From Topomyia yanbarensis (lineage: Eukaryota; Arthropoda; Insecta; Diptera; Culicidae), in the NCBI RefSeq assembly GCF_030247195.1, contig NC_080671.1, forward strand, positions 209,687,993 to 209,751,992: a stretch of 64,000 nucleotides of DNA. Reading direction: 5' to 3'. Both the position numbers and the translations under genes were made by a program. Under the pieces are notes generated by a model. The model was given only the letters and a program-made list of their open reading frames with translations. It was not told where the DNA came from and searched no databases. This document shows, piece after piece, positions 20,917 through 31,388 of the stretch (positions within the stretch are counted from its first letter, which is position 1; every line of letters begins with the position of its first letter).

Positions 20917-21390
20917 GGGGCGGAAGTGACTCTCCAGTGCAAGCATCTGGACGAGTTCGCGAACGCAGACAATGTCGTCGCAGCCGTCAAGGAGCAATGC
21001 GACGTGACAATCGAGCGGGCCTCTGTGCGTTTTAGAGGGGGACCCTCCGGCACCCAAGTAGCTTACCTCAGGCTACTGAAGGCGGATGCCAAAAAGGTCA
21101 CCGAGAAAGGTAAACTGAAGATCGGCTGGTCGGTATGCCCAATTAGCATACCCCAGCCGCCTTCAGTGGATAGGTGCTATCGGTGCCTTGAGTCCGGCCA
21201 TAAATCCTATGAGTGTAAGGGCATAGACAGGAGCAAACTATGTCGTCGTTGCGGCGAGGAGGGGCATAAGGAGCGGGGTTGCACTAAGGCGCACCAGTGC
21301 CTTATCTGCACCGCTAAGAAGCAAGCCCGTAATCATGCTATGGGCGGATCTTCGTGTCCCTTCGGTGAGGCAAATAAGAAGAAGCCGTGA
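20494..21390 (+). CDS. Chimeric R1 ORF: endonuclease N terminus fused to Gag C terminus (298 aa)
   Basis: An uninterrupted frame created by the tandem duplication. Residues 1-145 are the start of ORF2 endonuclease (VTQLNRNHCAAAQQLLWQS, DVVLLSDPYN, GVFYCSCYAPPRWP, VIAGDFNAWAVEWGS). At 20917 the frame passes into the ORF1 C-terminal region (LQCKHLDEFANADNVV, RFRGGPSGTQVAYLRLLK) with all three cysteine arrays intact (CYRCLESGHKSYEC, CRRCGEEGHKERGC, CLICTAKKQARNHAMGG). The catalytic SDH part of the endonuclease is missing, so it cannot be a working nuclease. Whether it is expressed is unknown. That 298 codons stay open although neighbouring ORFs are broken suggests the junction is fairly young. 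Confidence 0.7.
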   Translation: MNVTQLNRNHCAAAQQLLWQSVSESRTDVVLLSDPYNIAAGNDNWVSDGSRMVAMCTTGRFPVQEVIHSSAEGVAIAKINGVFYCSCYAPPRWPIEQFNQMIDRLSSDIVGWKRVVIAGDFNAWAVEWGSRCTNSKGQALMGAEVTLQCKHLDEFANADNVVAAVKEQCDVTIERASVRFRGGPSGTQVAYLRLLKADAKKVTEKGKLKIGWSVCPISIPQPPSVDRCYRCLESGHKSYECKGIDRSKLCRRCGEEGHKERGCTKAHQCLICTAKKQARNHAMGGSSCPFGEANKKKP

Positions 21391-21809
21391 ACGTTACACA
21401 GCTAAATCTTAACTATTGTGCAGCAGCCCAACAGCTGCTGTGGCAGTCGGTCTCGGAGTCGAGGACAGATGTCGTCCTCCTATCAGACCCGTACAACATC
21501 GCTGCCGGCAACGGCAATCGGGTGCCGGACGGGTCTGTAATGGCGGCAATCTGTACAACGGGACGGTTCCCGGTTCAAGAGGTAATACACCCCTCCGTCG
21601 AGGGTGTTGAGATTGCCAAGATCAATGGTGTGTTCTATTGCAGCTGCTACGCTCCACCAAGGTGGCCTATAGAACAGTTCAACCAGATGATCGACAGGCT
21701 CTCGTCAGACCTAGTGGGCCAGATACCGGTAGTCATAGCGGGAGACTTTAACGCTTGGGCAGTGGAGTGGGGCAGCTGCTTTACAAATAACAGGGGCCAA
21801 GCACTAATG
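20917..21809 (+). repeat. 893-bp tandem duplication inside the R1 element, unit 2
   Basis: Second unit of the duplication, starting GGGGCGGAAGTGAC and ending GCCAAGCACTAATGG. After it the normal endonuclease continues (EALAKLDTVLANNGS), whereas unit 1 ends with a jump back into Gag at the same point. Confidence 0.9.
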
Positions 21810-23228
21810 GAGGCGCTTGCGAAACTCGATACTGTGCTAGCTAATAATGGCTCCGCTAGTACATTCCGTAGAAACGGGGTGGAGGCATGGATTGACGTAA
21901 TATTTGCCAGCCCGAGTCTGGTTCCAGGCATGGAATGGAGGGTAGACAAAGGCTACACCCATAGCGATCATTTAGCAATCCGCTTTAGGATCAACTATGA
22001 TGTGCAGCATCCGAGGGCGGGAGATCCCTGTCAGGTACGCGGGTGGAAGTCCAATCACTTCGACAGCGAAGTTTTCACCGCGGCCCTGGGACTGGAGGCC
22101 AACACCGACAGTCTAAGCGGGGATGCGCTGGTAGCTGTTCTATCACGCGCGTGCGACGCCACTATGCCGAGAAAAACCCTGCCAAGAAACGGCAGATGCC
22201 CGGTATACTGGTGAAGTGCCGAGGTTGGAGCTCTACGATCAGCCTGCCTCAGAGCTAGACATAGGATGCAAAGAGCTCACACCGAGGATGCAAGAGAGAA
22301 CCGCCGTGAAGTGTTTCGTGCTGCGAAATTGGCCCATTAAAAGCAGCAAGAGAGCGTGTTTCGACAACCTGTGTGAGAGTGCCAACGCGAATCCGTGGGG
22401 TGACGCCTACAGGATCGTGATGGCCAAGACCAAAGGGGGCTCTTCACCCCCAGAACGGTCACCGAACCGGTTGGCGACGATTATCGAAGTACTCTTACCG
22501 TCTCGAGCAACAAGCCCCTGGCCACCTGCACTACGAGACAGTGCGGGCACGGCCGAAATGGTGGCTCCGGTGACGAATGAAGAACTACTCGCAGTGGCTA
22601 ATTCCCTAGCAATGAACAAAGCTCCAGGGCCGGATGGAGTTCCAAACAGCGCTCTCAAGGCAGCAATCATAGCGAACCCGAACATGTTCAGGCTAGCTAT
22701 GCAGAGATGCCTTGACGAGTGCCGTTTCCCCGATAGATGGAAAAGGCAGAAATTGGTGTTGTTGCCGAAGCCCGGGAAGCCGCCAGGCGACCCATCGGCG
22801 TACAGACCAATCTGTCTGATCGACACGACTGGCAAATTGCTTGAGAGGATCATCCTCAACAGGCTAACCCCGTACGCAGAAGGTACGGACGGTCTGTCAA
22901 GCAACCAGTTTGGCTTTCGGAAGGGTAAGTCCACGGTGGACGCTATCAACTCAGTGATAAAGACTGCCGAGATCGCGATCCAACGAAAAAGGCGAGGCAT
23001 TCAATACTGTGCGCTAGTGACACTTGACGTGAAGAACGCATTCAACAGCGCAAGCTGGGATTCCATCGCGCTCTCGTTACACCGGCTTAGCCTACCGGTG
23101 GGTCTGTACCGGATCCTGGAAAGCTACTTCCAGAACCGCGTACTGCTATACGAGACCGATGCCGGTCAGAAAAGGGTTCCGATTACCGCCGGAGTCCCAC
23201 AGGGCTCGATCCTAGGCCCGGTGCTATT
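21387..23228 (+). pseudogene. R1-clade ORF2, endonuclease and RT, interrupted at 23228
   Basis: Complete-looking start of ORF2. Endonuclease: VTQLNLNYCAAAQQLLWQS, VIAGDFNAWAVEWGS, and YTHSDHLAIRF, the catalytic SDH. A stop or frame lesion near 22214 leads to the frame used from 22216 on. RT blocks: MNKAPGPDGVPNSALK (about 22615), RWKRQKLVLLPKPGKPPGDP, YRPICLIDTTGKLLERII, NQFGFRKGKSTVDAI, VTLDVKNAFNSASWD and GVPQGSILGPVL at 23190-23228. There the sequence breaks off because a minus-strand element is inserted. The remainder, containing the catalytic DD block, resumes at 26633. R1-clade assignment rests on the CCHC Gag, APE endonuclease and RT block sequences. R1 elements proper insert into 28S rDNA, but no rDNA is visible here. 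Confidence 0.88.
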
Positions 23229-26200
23229 TATTTTATTTTATTTATTTCCTTATCTTCGGTATACACCGTACAGACGCATTTTAAAACTATATATTTCTTA
23301 TTAATATCTTATATCTATGCTTGGAAATGTTAAAATCATACACTGAAGAAGCTTCGTTAAATCTGCGGCAACATCTTTCCAGTGGATTATTTTGTCCATA
23401 TGAAGTACGGTGTCTAGGGATCCACAACAGAGTGGGGTTACGGAGAACACGAGGAGGCGCATACAAATTAACGCCCGAGAGAAGATCGGGACTATCGATA
23501 TTACCTGACAGCAAGTCGAAAACAAAAACTCTTTATGCTATATTTCACCCTAAGGAGGAAAATTTGATAAAAACCAAAATTTCTCACTAGGGTGAAAATT
23601 TGTTGGTAAAAACCAGTCTTTGTACAGGAGGGCACAAATCCTTATTTCATACTATGTTGCGTTTCGGCTTCGCCTCATCAGAAACCGACACTAACACATT
23701 GTCGGAATAGATTAGCGCCGGCTTGACGCAAATCCCTTAAAACTAAATAAGGATTTGTGCCCTCCTGTACAAAGACTGGTTTTTACCAACAAATTTTCAC
23801 CCTAGTGAGAAATTTTGGTTTTTATCAAATTTTCCTCCTTAGGGTGAAATATAGCATAGTGCTTTCGCATAGGCCTGCTAAGCCAAGACAAGTTTCGGCT
23901 TCACTTGTGTCTCATCGGCATAAACAGAACTTCTGCTCGAACGGGACATCACGTTTGATCAGTCGTTTGATTGAAACACATAGTGTGTTTTAGTTTTAAG
24001 GGATTTGCGTCAAGCCGGCGCTAATCTATTCCGACAATGTGTTAGTGTCGGTTTCTGATGAGGCGAAGCCGAAACGCAACATAGTATGAAATAAGGATTT
24101 GTGCCCTCCTGTACAAAGACTGGTTTTTACCAACAAATTTTCACCCTAGTGAGAAATTTTGGTTTTTATCAAATTTTCCTCCTTAGGGTGAAATATAGCA
24201 TAGTGCTTTCGCATAGGCCTGCTAAGCCAAGACAAGTTTCGGCTTCACTTGTGTCTCATCGGCATAAACAGAACTTCTGCTCGAACGGGACATCACGTTT
24301 GATCAGTCGTTTGATTGAAACACATAGTGTGTTTTAGTTTTAAGGGATTTGCGTCAAGCCGGCGCTAATCTATTCCGACAATGTGTTAGTGTCGGTTTCT
24401 GATGAGGCGAAGCCGAAACGCAACATAGTATGAAAAACTCTTTGCAGGAAGATACGGCGAGTCGCCAGAGTCTGCAGACCGAGTAGCATACATCTATCGG
24501 CATAAGGAGGCAACACAACTGGATCATTCCATGGAAGTTTCCTGAGGGCGAATCGCACAAAACATCTTTGTATACGCTCTAGTCGGTCAATTTGAACGGC
24601 ATGGTATGGTGCCCACACTTGCACAGCATACTCCAGAACACTTCTGATCAGGGCACAGTAGAGTGCTTTTAGTGCGTAGAAATCATCGAAGTCCGCCGTG
24701 TTCCGCTTTAAGAAGCCCAGCATTCCGAAAGCCTTAGCAGTTGTCGCGGTGATATGGTCGGAAAAGCTCAACTTCCTATCGAAGAGCACTCCCAAGTCAC
24801 GGATCGAGTCGACGCTTTCAATTGTTCTACCTTTTAGGCTGTATTCATAACGTCCTGGAGTAAGCAAGCGTCCGAAACTGATTACTTTGCATTTATTAAC
24901 GTTGACTTCCATTCCGTTAAGCGTGCACCATTCTTGAATAGTACAGATATCTTCTTGAAGCACTACGACGTCAAGTGCAGAAGCGATAGTTCGGAAGATT
25001 TTGAGATCGTCCGCGTACAGCAATTTCCCAGACTTGATCCGACTACAGATATCGTTAATAAACAGAATAAAAATAAGCGGGCCCAGATGACTTCCTTGCG
25101 GGACACCTGTGGGTGTTCTGAATGTGCTTGAACGCGTGTTTTTTATACTCACGAATGCCGAGCGATCGGAAAGATACGACTGCAACCAGTTAGTCAACCA
25201 GGTGGGAAATCCCAAACGCTTTAATTTCAAGATTGCGATGTTGTGCGGTACTTTGTCAAAAGCTTTTGAGAAATCGACGTAAATTGCGTCCACCTGATGA
25301 CGCTTCTCGACGGCGGGAAACAAATTTAGAAGTGTAGGCTATCAGGTTAGAAGTTGTTGATCGTTTTGTGACAAACCCGTGTTGATACTCCGAGATAATG
25401 TGGGATGCAGCTGCATACGTGACGTTGTAGACCAGCTTTTCGAGAACTTTGGAGAGACAGTTTAATAATGAGATACCTCTGTAATTTTCGACGTTGTGAA
25501 TATTTCCAGCCTTGTGAATGGGAACGATAGCAGCTTCTTTCCAGGCGATAGGAAAAATGCCTTCAGCGAGAGAGCGATTGAAAATGATACACACCGGAAG
25601 AGACAGCACGTGGGCGCAGCTTTTTATAAATTGGGGCGAGAGATGATCGGGGCCAGGCCCTTTCGACGAATCAACAGCAGTCAGAGCCTTCAAGACGTCA
25701 GCTCGGCTTACAGTGGGACGGGGGAGATTTATGTTGTACGATGATAATGTTTCCAAATACTCTTCCGAAGGGACGGTATAGTCGCTTCTAAACACTCCGC
25801 GAAAGAAATCAGCAAACAAATTTACGGTATCAGCTGGAGATTGCGCGCTTGCGTTTCCAAGGAAAACGTCAGTGGGAGTACTACCAGATCGTTTTCTGCT
25901 GCTAACGAATTTCCAAAATGTTGCGGGGTTATCGCGAAGGCTATTTTGCACATGATCCAAATACTCACGAAAAGCGGAATTCCGGGCCGTTTCGTATTGC
26001 AGCTCTATCCGTCGAAGAATAACTTTGTTTTCTTCTGACTTATGGCGGAAATATCGCTTGCGTTGTTTTCGCAGTGCATTACGCAAACGGCGAATCTCAG
26101 CGTTCCATCATGGAAATTTGAAATCCACCCTCCTGTTGACTCGTTTCAGTGGAACCTTTAGGCGGAGTATGTCATATACTTTGCCATAAAACAGCGCGAC

Positions 26201-26632
26201 TGCTTCGTCAAGCTCATTACAACACATTAAGTCGGTCCAGTCGACAGTGGCAATCAGTGCGGAGATTTCGTCAAAGTTGCAACGGTTAAAGTCAAAATCA
26301 AGCTCGTCAATCGAATGAAATGAATCATCTCCAGTGTTGGTACGTACTTCTAGCCGCAGGACAAACGGTTTGTGGTGAGGATCGACTTTGAGAATAGCAG
26401 TCGGAGGTTCAAGCAGCTCTACGATATCCGTGTTGTTTACGAATGCAAGATCGAGGATCCTCCCGTTCACATTCGTCAATGAGCAGATCTGGTACAGACC
26501 GCCTGCAACCATACACTCCGTTACAGCTATTTCTTGTTCCGAAGAGGCATTAATAGGTAGGTAACATTTTAGATCATTATCGAGCGACCACTGAAGGCGT
26601 GGAAGATTGTAGTCTCCAACCTGGAAGCTCAT
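23229..26632 (-). mobile_element. 5'-truncated Jockey/CR1-like non-LTR element inserted in the R1 RT
   Basis: Minus-strand ORF2 fragment. It starts inside the endonuclease (VGDYNLPRLQWSLDNDLKC at 26632) and continues through NGRILDLAFVNNTD. A stop near 26108 leads to RLRNALRKQRKRYFRH, SKGPGPDHLSPQFIKS and NYRGISLLNCLSKVLEKLVY. A frame change near 25320 leads to YVDFSKAFDKVPH, TGVPQGSHLGPLIF and LLYADDLKIF (catalytic, about 25020). It then reads to RRIFLQRVF at about 24440, is interrupted by a foldback element, and resumes at 23534 as DLLSGNIDSPDLLSG through SYGQNNPLERCC, ending near 23300. A T-rich run at 23229-23255 is its A-rich 3' tail. No RNase H. The truncation at the 5' end and A-rich 3' end are typical of target-primed insertion, although no target duplication is obvious. 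It is the same family as 55691-58410. Confidence 0.88.
23535..24432. mobile_element. Foldback element with tandem 344-bp units
   Basis: An 898-bp insertion bounded by AAAAACTCTTT on both sides (23524-23534 and 24433-24443), an apparent 9-11-bp target duplication. It consists of two direct 344-bp units (about 23747-24088 and 24091-24432) that look identical over most of their length, preceded by an inverted 210-bp copy (23535-23746) spanning a unit junction. The outermost ends are weakly inverted (ATGCTATATTTC against ATACTATGTTGC). Each unit carries GAGGCGAAGCCGAAAC and related GGCTTC motifs. The 78-codon ORFs in each unit are repeat artefacts. Mutator-like or P-like elements make duplications of 9 or 8 bp, but no transposase is present. 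Confidence 0.75.
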
Positions 26633-26746
26633 GTATGATGGAGTTCTGAGACTGAAGTGTCAAGACGACGTAACCTTGGAGGTCTATGCAGAGTCAATCC
26701 CTGAGGTAGAACTAACTGCAGAACACGCGATCAACACGGTGATCAA
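26633..26746 (+). pseudogene. R1 RT continuation with the catalytic DD block
   Basis: Directly after the minus-strand insertion the plus strand reads MYDGVLRLKCQDDVTLEVYA and ESIPEVELTAEHAINTV. In R1-type RTs a block of this form follows GSILGPVL after a few residues (usually with FADDV). The residues just before DD are deleted or altered here (KCQDD), so this RT would be inactive. After INTV the similarity ends at about 26746. This shows that 23229-26632 is an insertion into the R1 element. Confidence 0.75.
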
Positions 26747-26953
26747 GAGCACTGAGGGTAACCAGTTACCTACAGAAACTGGAGTGCACCTACCCCTAAT
26801 ACCCTTATTCAGCGGATGTGTCAATCGGTGGAGAAGTGGAACGCAGTCTCGACTGCAACCACCCGAGCAACAGACGACGGGCACGACTAACCAATGATTG
26901 GATAGTTGGAGCGAAAAAGGCCGAGCGCAGAAAAGTGAGTGAATGGTATGTTC
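26747..26953. other. Unassigned spacer
   Basis: Short sequence between the end of R1 similarity and the 8-bp-TSD element. It is contiguous with 27456 onward if that element is removed. No family recognised. Confidence 0.4.
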
Positions 26954-27447
26954 CTGGGACGGGACGTGCAAAGTGCAAAAAAGGAACTGTCACCGCGAAC
27001 CGGCAATGGCCTGTCATTGCGAACCGGACCTTTCTTGACGATTTTCATTTTCTTGGAATGGACAGTGTCTGGGTAGTATCGTAATATCCTGGTTATAAAC
27101 AAGCTGTTTTGGGAAGCATATTTTACATGTTGCTTAGATGCATGTAGATGCACACAAACAAATATGCAAAATGCACCGAAGGCACGTGCAATTTTATTAT
27201 TTTGCTCAACGGTTATGGTTAATGTTGTTTTACACAGTTCAGACAAACGATAACATAATTCATGTCATGTTTGAGCTCTATTATTTTCGGCACAAATCAG
27301 TACCCCATAGGCAGAAATCTCTGCCGCATCGGCACAACACTATCATCGGCATGTGCTTGAAATTATTTTGCAAGCAGAATTTTCACTGAAAAATAACATG
27401 AATATCGGGAGGGAAAAAGAAGACCGTCTTCGCATGTCCCGTCCCAG
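26954..27447. mobile_element. 494-bp MITE with exact 8-bp target duplication
   Basis: The ends are inverted: CTGGGACGGGACGTGC on the left and GCATGTCCCGTCCCAG on the right (one mismatch). GTATGTTC is duplicated exactly outside them (26946-26953 and 27448-27455). An 8-bp duplication is known for hAT and P-type transposons. The interior is AT-rich and non-coding, so the superfamily cannot be decided. Confidence 0.8.
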
Positions 27448-27455
27448 GTATGTTC

Positions 27456-27619
27456 ATGCTGAGGCAGGTTTCGCACAGCGACTGGCAACCGCGTAAGGGG
27501 TAAACCCAGCCACCCCGAAGCAAGGCAGGAGAGCGAGTGTATAGGCGTATATGTGAACTGCCTCATGCCAAGATGGGAGGGTCGTAGCGTAGTATGTTGG
27601 GACTTAACTATCGATGCCT
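27456..27619. other. Spacer leading into the minisatellite
   Basis: GC-richer than its surroundings and non-coding; continues the interrupted sequence of 26747-26953 into the GTGAGCAC minisatellite. No family recognised. Confidence 0.35.
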
Positions 27620-27899
27620 CGTGGTGTGGCAGAGGAGTGAAAGGGTGAGCATCCAAGTCAGTCTCACACGGCATGTTAAGGGTGAGCACAAAAGTGAGCC
27701 TCACATGATATGGACGAGGTGAGCACAAAAGTCAGCCTCACAAGGTATGAAAACGGTGAGCACCCAAGTAAGCCTCACATGGTATGTCAGAAGTGGGGCC
27801 TAAGAAAAATGTCCCACATGGGATGCCAGAGGGAGCGACAGGGGTGTAATAGAGTGGTACGATCGAGAGTGAACCAGGTGATAGGGTGAGCATCCAATA
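27620..27899 (+). repeat. GTGAGCAC-AAGT-AGCCTCAC minisatellite, left part
   Basis: Imperfect units of about 30-37 bp, each with GTGAGCAC or GTGAGCATCC, then AAGT, then AGCCTCACA and GGTATG. The array is interrupted at 27900 by a palindromic element and continues at 29291. Confidence 0.75.
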
Positions 27900-29290
27900 G
27901 GGCATTGCAATTTTTTTTTTAATTCTCAAAAGCCCCCCCTCACATATTGTGACAAATGCGAAAGTAAGCTCAGATGCCAAATTTCACATCATTTGGACAA
28001 TTTTAGACCCCCGTCCACTTCACTTGAATTTTTTTGAAATTGGTACTATGGGAAAATATGGAGGAAAAATACATTAAATGCTATAACTTTTGAAGTAGCA
28101 ATCAGAAAATTACTTTTGAAAGGAAATAATCATAGTATTTGAATTGAGATATTTTTGTTTCTAGGAAAATACGGGAAAGTGGGGTACTGGGTCATTTTGG
28201 ACCCAAAATTCCATATTTTTAATGATTTTTCTTCTCCGTGGTGCAAATCGTACATATTTTGTAGTTTTTCTAAAGTGAAAAAAACTCAGAAATCGAACGG
28301 AATCCTTTTGTCCTTAGTCCGAATACGAGAAGTTGGGGTTATAGGGCTTTTAGTCATTCATATTAACTTTTATTATTTTCTCATGCATATATCTCTATTA
28401 TTCTTTAATCAATTTTCATAAAATGTAACTTATTGAACGTGTAAAATTCTGAGGAATAAAACAAAAATAAAAAGGTTAGAGGTAAAATTCAGAAACATCA
28501 AACTTTTTGATATTTACTTTACAAATCTCATTTTTTCATTACTTGTCCTAATACCTCAACTTCCCCTAGTTTTCCAGAAATGAAACTTTTCTCATGTGAT
28601 CCCTAAGCATATTTACACTAAAAATAGTAAATTAAATAAGAATTTTGTTGTTAAATGGAGTTAATATGTGCAATTTTATGATAAAAATGTGAAATTGACG
28701 CTATATGTCAGATAATTTGATGTTTCTGAATTTTACCGGTGAAGTGAAGAATAATAGAGATATTCATATTCACGAGAAAATGATGAAGTTTAATATGAAT
28801 GACAAGAGGCCATTTAACCCCAACTTCTCGTATTCGGACAAAGGTCAAAAAGGCTTCGATCGATTTTTGAGATTTTTTACATTAGATAAACTACAAAATA
28901 TGTATGATTTGCATAACGGAGCAGAAAAATCATTAAAAAGAGGGGATTTTTGGGTCAAAATGACCCAGTACCCCACTTTCCCGTATTTTCCTAGAAGCAA
29001 AAATATTTTCCTAGAAGCAAATATATCATTCAAATACTAAGATTATTTTCTTTCGAAAGAGGTATAAATTGTAATTTTCTGATTGCTACTTCAAAAGTTA
29101 TAGCATTTAATGTATTTTTCCTCCATATTTTCCCATAGTACCAATTTCAAAACATTTCAAGCGAAGTGGGCGGGGTCTAAAATTGTCCAAATGATGTGAA
29201 ATTTGGCATCTGAGCTTGCTTTGACATTTGTCACAATATGAGAGGGGGGGCCTTCGAGAATTCAAAAAAAAAATTTTTTTTGCGATGCCT
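27900..29290. mobile_element. TA-flanked palindromic element with ~600-bp arms
   Basis: A 1,391-bp element inserted in the minisatellite. The ends read GGGCATTGC and GCGATGCCT, with TA directly outside (27898-27899 and 29291-29292). The arms, about 27900-28500 and 28690-29290, are inverted copies with recognisable blocks such as CAAATTTCACATCATTTGGA, GGGAAAGTGGGGTACTGGG and CGAATACGAGAAGTTGGGGT. The right arm has a small internal duplication (CTAGGAAAATA twice near 28990). No coding capacity. Non-autonomous foldback MITE; the TA target suggests Tc1/mariner or a similar superfamily. Confidence 0.8.
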
Positions 29291-29490
29291 TAGCATCCAA
29301 GTCAGCCTCACATGGTATGTTAGAGGCTAGCACAAAAGTAAGCCTAGCAAGGAATGAAAAAGGCGAGCACACAAGTCAGCCTCGCAAGGAACGAAAAAGG
29401 TGAGCACAAAAGTCAGCCTCATGTGGAGTGTTATAGAGTGAATCAAGGTGTGACAGAGAGAGCACCCAAGTAAGCCTCATACAGAACGTA
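29291..29490 (+). repeat. GTGAGCAC minisatellite, right part
   Basis: Continuation of the array of 27620-27899: AGCATCCAAGTCAGCCTCAC, then GAGCACAAAAGT and AGCCTC units. The same words on both sides show that one array was split by the palindromic element. Confidence 0.75.
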
Positions 29491-29639
29491 TGAACACGTG
29501 AGCGAGAGTGAATGATGATGATGATGATGGTCCCACCTCATACCCCCACAAAGGTGTGAGCTGAACGATTTATCTAGAAGATAATTAATATTTTAAATCA
29601 TGACAAGACCAGTTAACAAAAAAAAAACGGACTGGTTCA
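29491..29639 (+). other. (ATG)n microsatellite and spacer
   Basis: Contains GAATGATGATGATGATGATGG near 29508 followed by unremarkable AT-rich sequence. Confidence 0.5.
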
Positions 29640-30060
29640 ATTTACAGACATAGCCTTTCCTTCAAAAGAACGTAACCAGATATATTTCGAATATTCCATC
29701 AACAACCAGGGTCCATCAAGAAAATTTCCATTCCGGGAAGATACTTGATAGAATCGGGAATTGAACCCAATAGCTTCCATTTCTGATAATTCTCTGTAAG
29801 ACTTCTCCCGCCTGACCAAGACATCGGTACTACCACCTGCTAAGGTGAGAAGTGACGAGCCTAGTGGCAGTGCAGAGTCTAATCGAGTTATATCATCCAC
29901 ATCAGGCCCCTTTATTGAAAGTTGCGTACCACTAACCCAAGGCAATCCAGGGATATTCCTTTCCGGGAATACCCTGGATTGATCAGGAATTGAACCCGAT
30001 ATCTTGTTTTATCAGAAGAAGTCATCAAGCCCCACACTCAACGAACCAACTCCGTTATTG
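29640..30060 (-). mobile_element. tRNA-like SINE candidate
   Basis: On the minus strand GGGTTCAATTCC (29986-29997) matches the RNA polymerase III B box. About 35 nt upstream, TGGTTCGTTGAGTG (about 30034-30048) is a possible A box, which gives a tRNA-sized module. A second B-box-like GGGTTCAATTCCC occurs at 29756-29768 without a properly spaced A box. The minus-strand ORF across it is probably chance. Two B boxes could mean a dimeric SINE or two neighbouring copies. Confidence 0.4.
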
Positions 30061-30299
30061 CCGCTATGGCAGCAATAACCGAGATTAACTCTATTGTCGA
30101 GCAAAGCCAGCAAAGCAACTCCATCATCAAATCAGACCTTGATCACAACAAAAGTCTAAAAGCTTCAATTCAACCCGATGAGCTCTTAGTACTGGTCACC
30201 ATGTTCGATTTCAAGTTAGTCTCTATCTGCTTATCGCGCGCGTGGCTCAGACTTCTGTAGACATCTCATTATTTTTTAAAAACTATAATAAACAATTAA

Positions 30300-31162
30300 C
30301 AAAAATCCATCATCATCATAGCGAATATAATAACTTAGTGTAACTAAATGCAAATAATAGAAGAGAAAAAAAATACAATCTTCGTGGTATTACATAGTTA
30401 TTCAAATAACTCCAAAATATAAAAATTCAAAAAATCTGTCGACAAAGCAGATTTTACGTGTGAAATACATAGTGTTTTGAACTCCGCTAATGTTGCCGCA
30501 CGTTTAATATGTCTAGGCATCGAATTGAAAAAACTTATTCCTTTATACAACAAGGAGTTCTGTGATCTACTAAATAAAAAGTTAGGTGTTCTTGCATCAG
30601 ACGCGTTTCTAGTGTTGTACCTATGCACATCACTTCCTCTTTCAATTCGATCACACAAATATCGAGGCAGTATTCCATTAATAATTTTAAAAATGAACAC
30701 CATTGTTAAGTAATAAATTCTTTGCTTCACAGAGAGCCATTGTAATGCGCTTAGCATGAAACTAGAGGAAGTGTATCTGTTACATTTTAAAATTAATCGC
30801 ATGATTCTATTTTGCAATCGCTGTAACCTCAATATTTGTGTTTGATTGGCAAGAAACAAAATGGACGGGCAGAAGTCAATATGTCGTGAAACAATAGATT
30901 TATATAATAAAATTTTACTACTAATTGTTAAATCATTTTTCAGACGACACAATATACCATACTTTTTAGCAATCTTTTTGATGACATTGTCGATGTGAGA
31001 CTTAAAGGTTAACTTATCATCAATGATTATTCCAAGATATTTTAATTCACTAACGCGATCAATAGTCTCACCATTTATTTCAACGTTAACGTCAGGCCTA
31101 GTATTAGCCGAAGAGATAATCATATATTTAGTTTTAGCAACATTTAACTTTGAATGTTGCTA
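30300..31162 (-). pseudogene. CR1-like RT C-terminal fragment, 5'-truncated
   Basis: Minus-strand ORF of 241 codons (31123 to 30398) encoding the end of a CR1/L2-type RT. It opens with KYMIISSANTRPDV, then ELKYLGIIIDDKLTFKSHI (the typical thumb block), KILLYKSIVSRHIDFCPSIL, LQRLQNRIMRLILKC and the C-terminal FNSMPRHIKRAATLAEFKT. The frame is open, but the fragment starts after the catalytic block, so it is a 5'-truncated dead copy. On the 3' side lies an AT-rich tail with CATCATCATCATAG near 30310. It differs from the 13166-17199 element at the C terminus and so is a separate family. Confidence 0.8.
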
Positions 31163-31189
31163 GATGTGAATGAGTACATCAAGTACAGC

Positions 31190-31388
31190 CATTCCCCCCA
31201 GAAGTAATACCGAGAGGTAGTCCCTTGGGGGAACAATGGCGGAGCCCAGTGGAGTTTAGACGGTATTAATGGCTGCGTCACCATTAGAGTCCGACACACT
31301 CCCAGTACACCCCGTGTGGTAGCTTGGCATCTACTAATAGCACGTGTACTGGGCTAGTACGTAAATGTATTCTCCATTGTAAAAAAAG
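31190..31388 (+). mobile_element. Possible R1-type element 3' end
   Basis: GC-rich segment containing GGAACAATGGCGGAGCCCAG and ending with an A-rich run at 31380-31387 (GTAAAAAAAGG). It resembles the 3' UTR plus tail of an R1-clade element. It could be the displaced 3' end of the R1 copy at 18480-26746, but there is no direct proof. Confidence 0.35.

Noticed and set aside
22407..23000. Minus-strand ORF of 197 codons
   Set aside because: Lies antisense to well-conserved R1 RT blocks and is a composition shadow.
24370..24432. The residues ending SETDTNTLSE as the true C terminus of the minus-strand RT
   Set aside because: They are encoded by the inserted foldback element; the real C terminus resumes at 23534.
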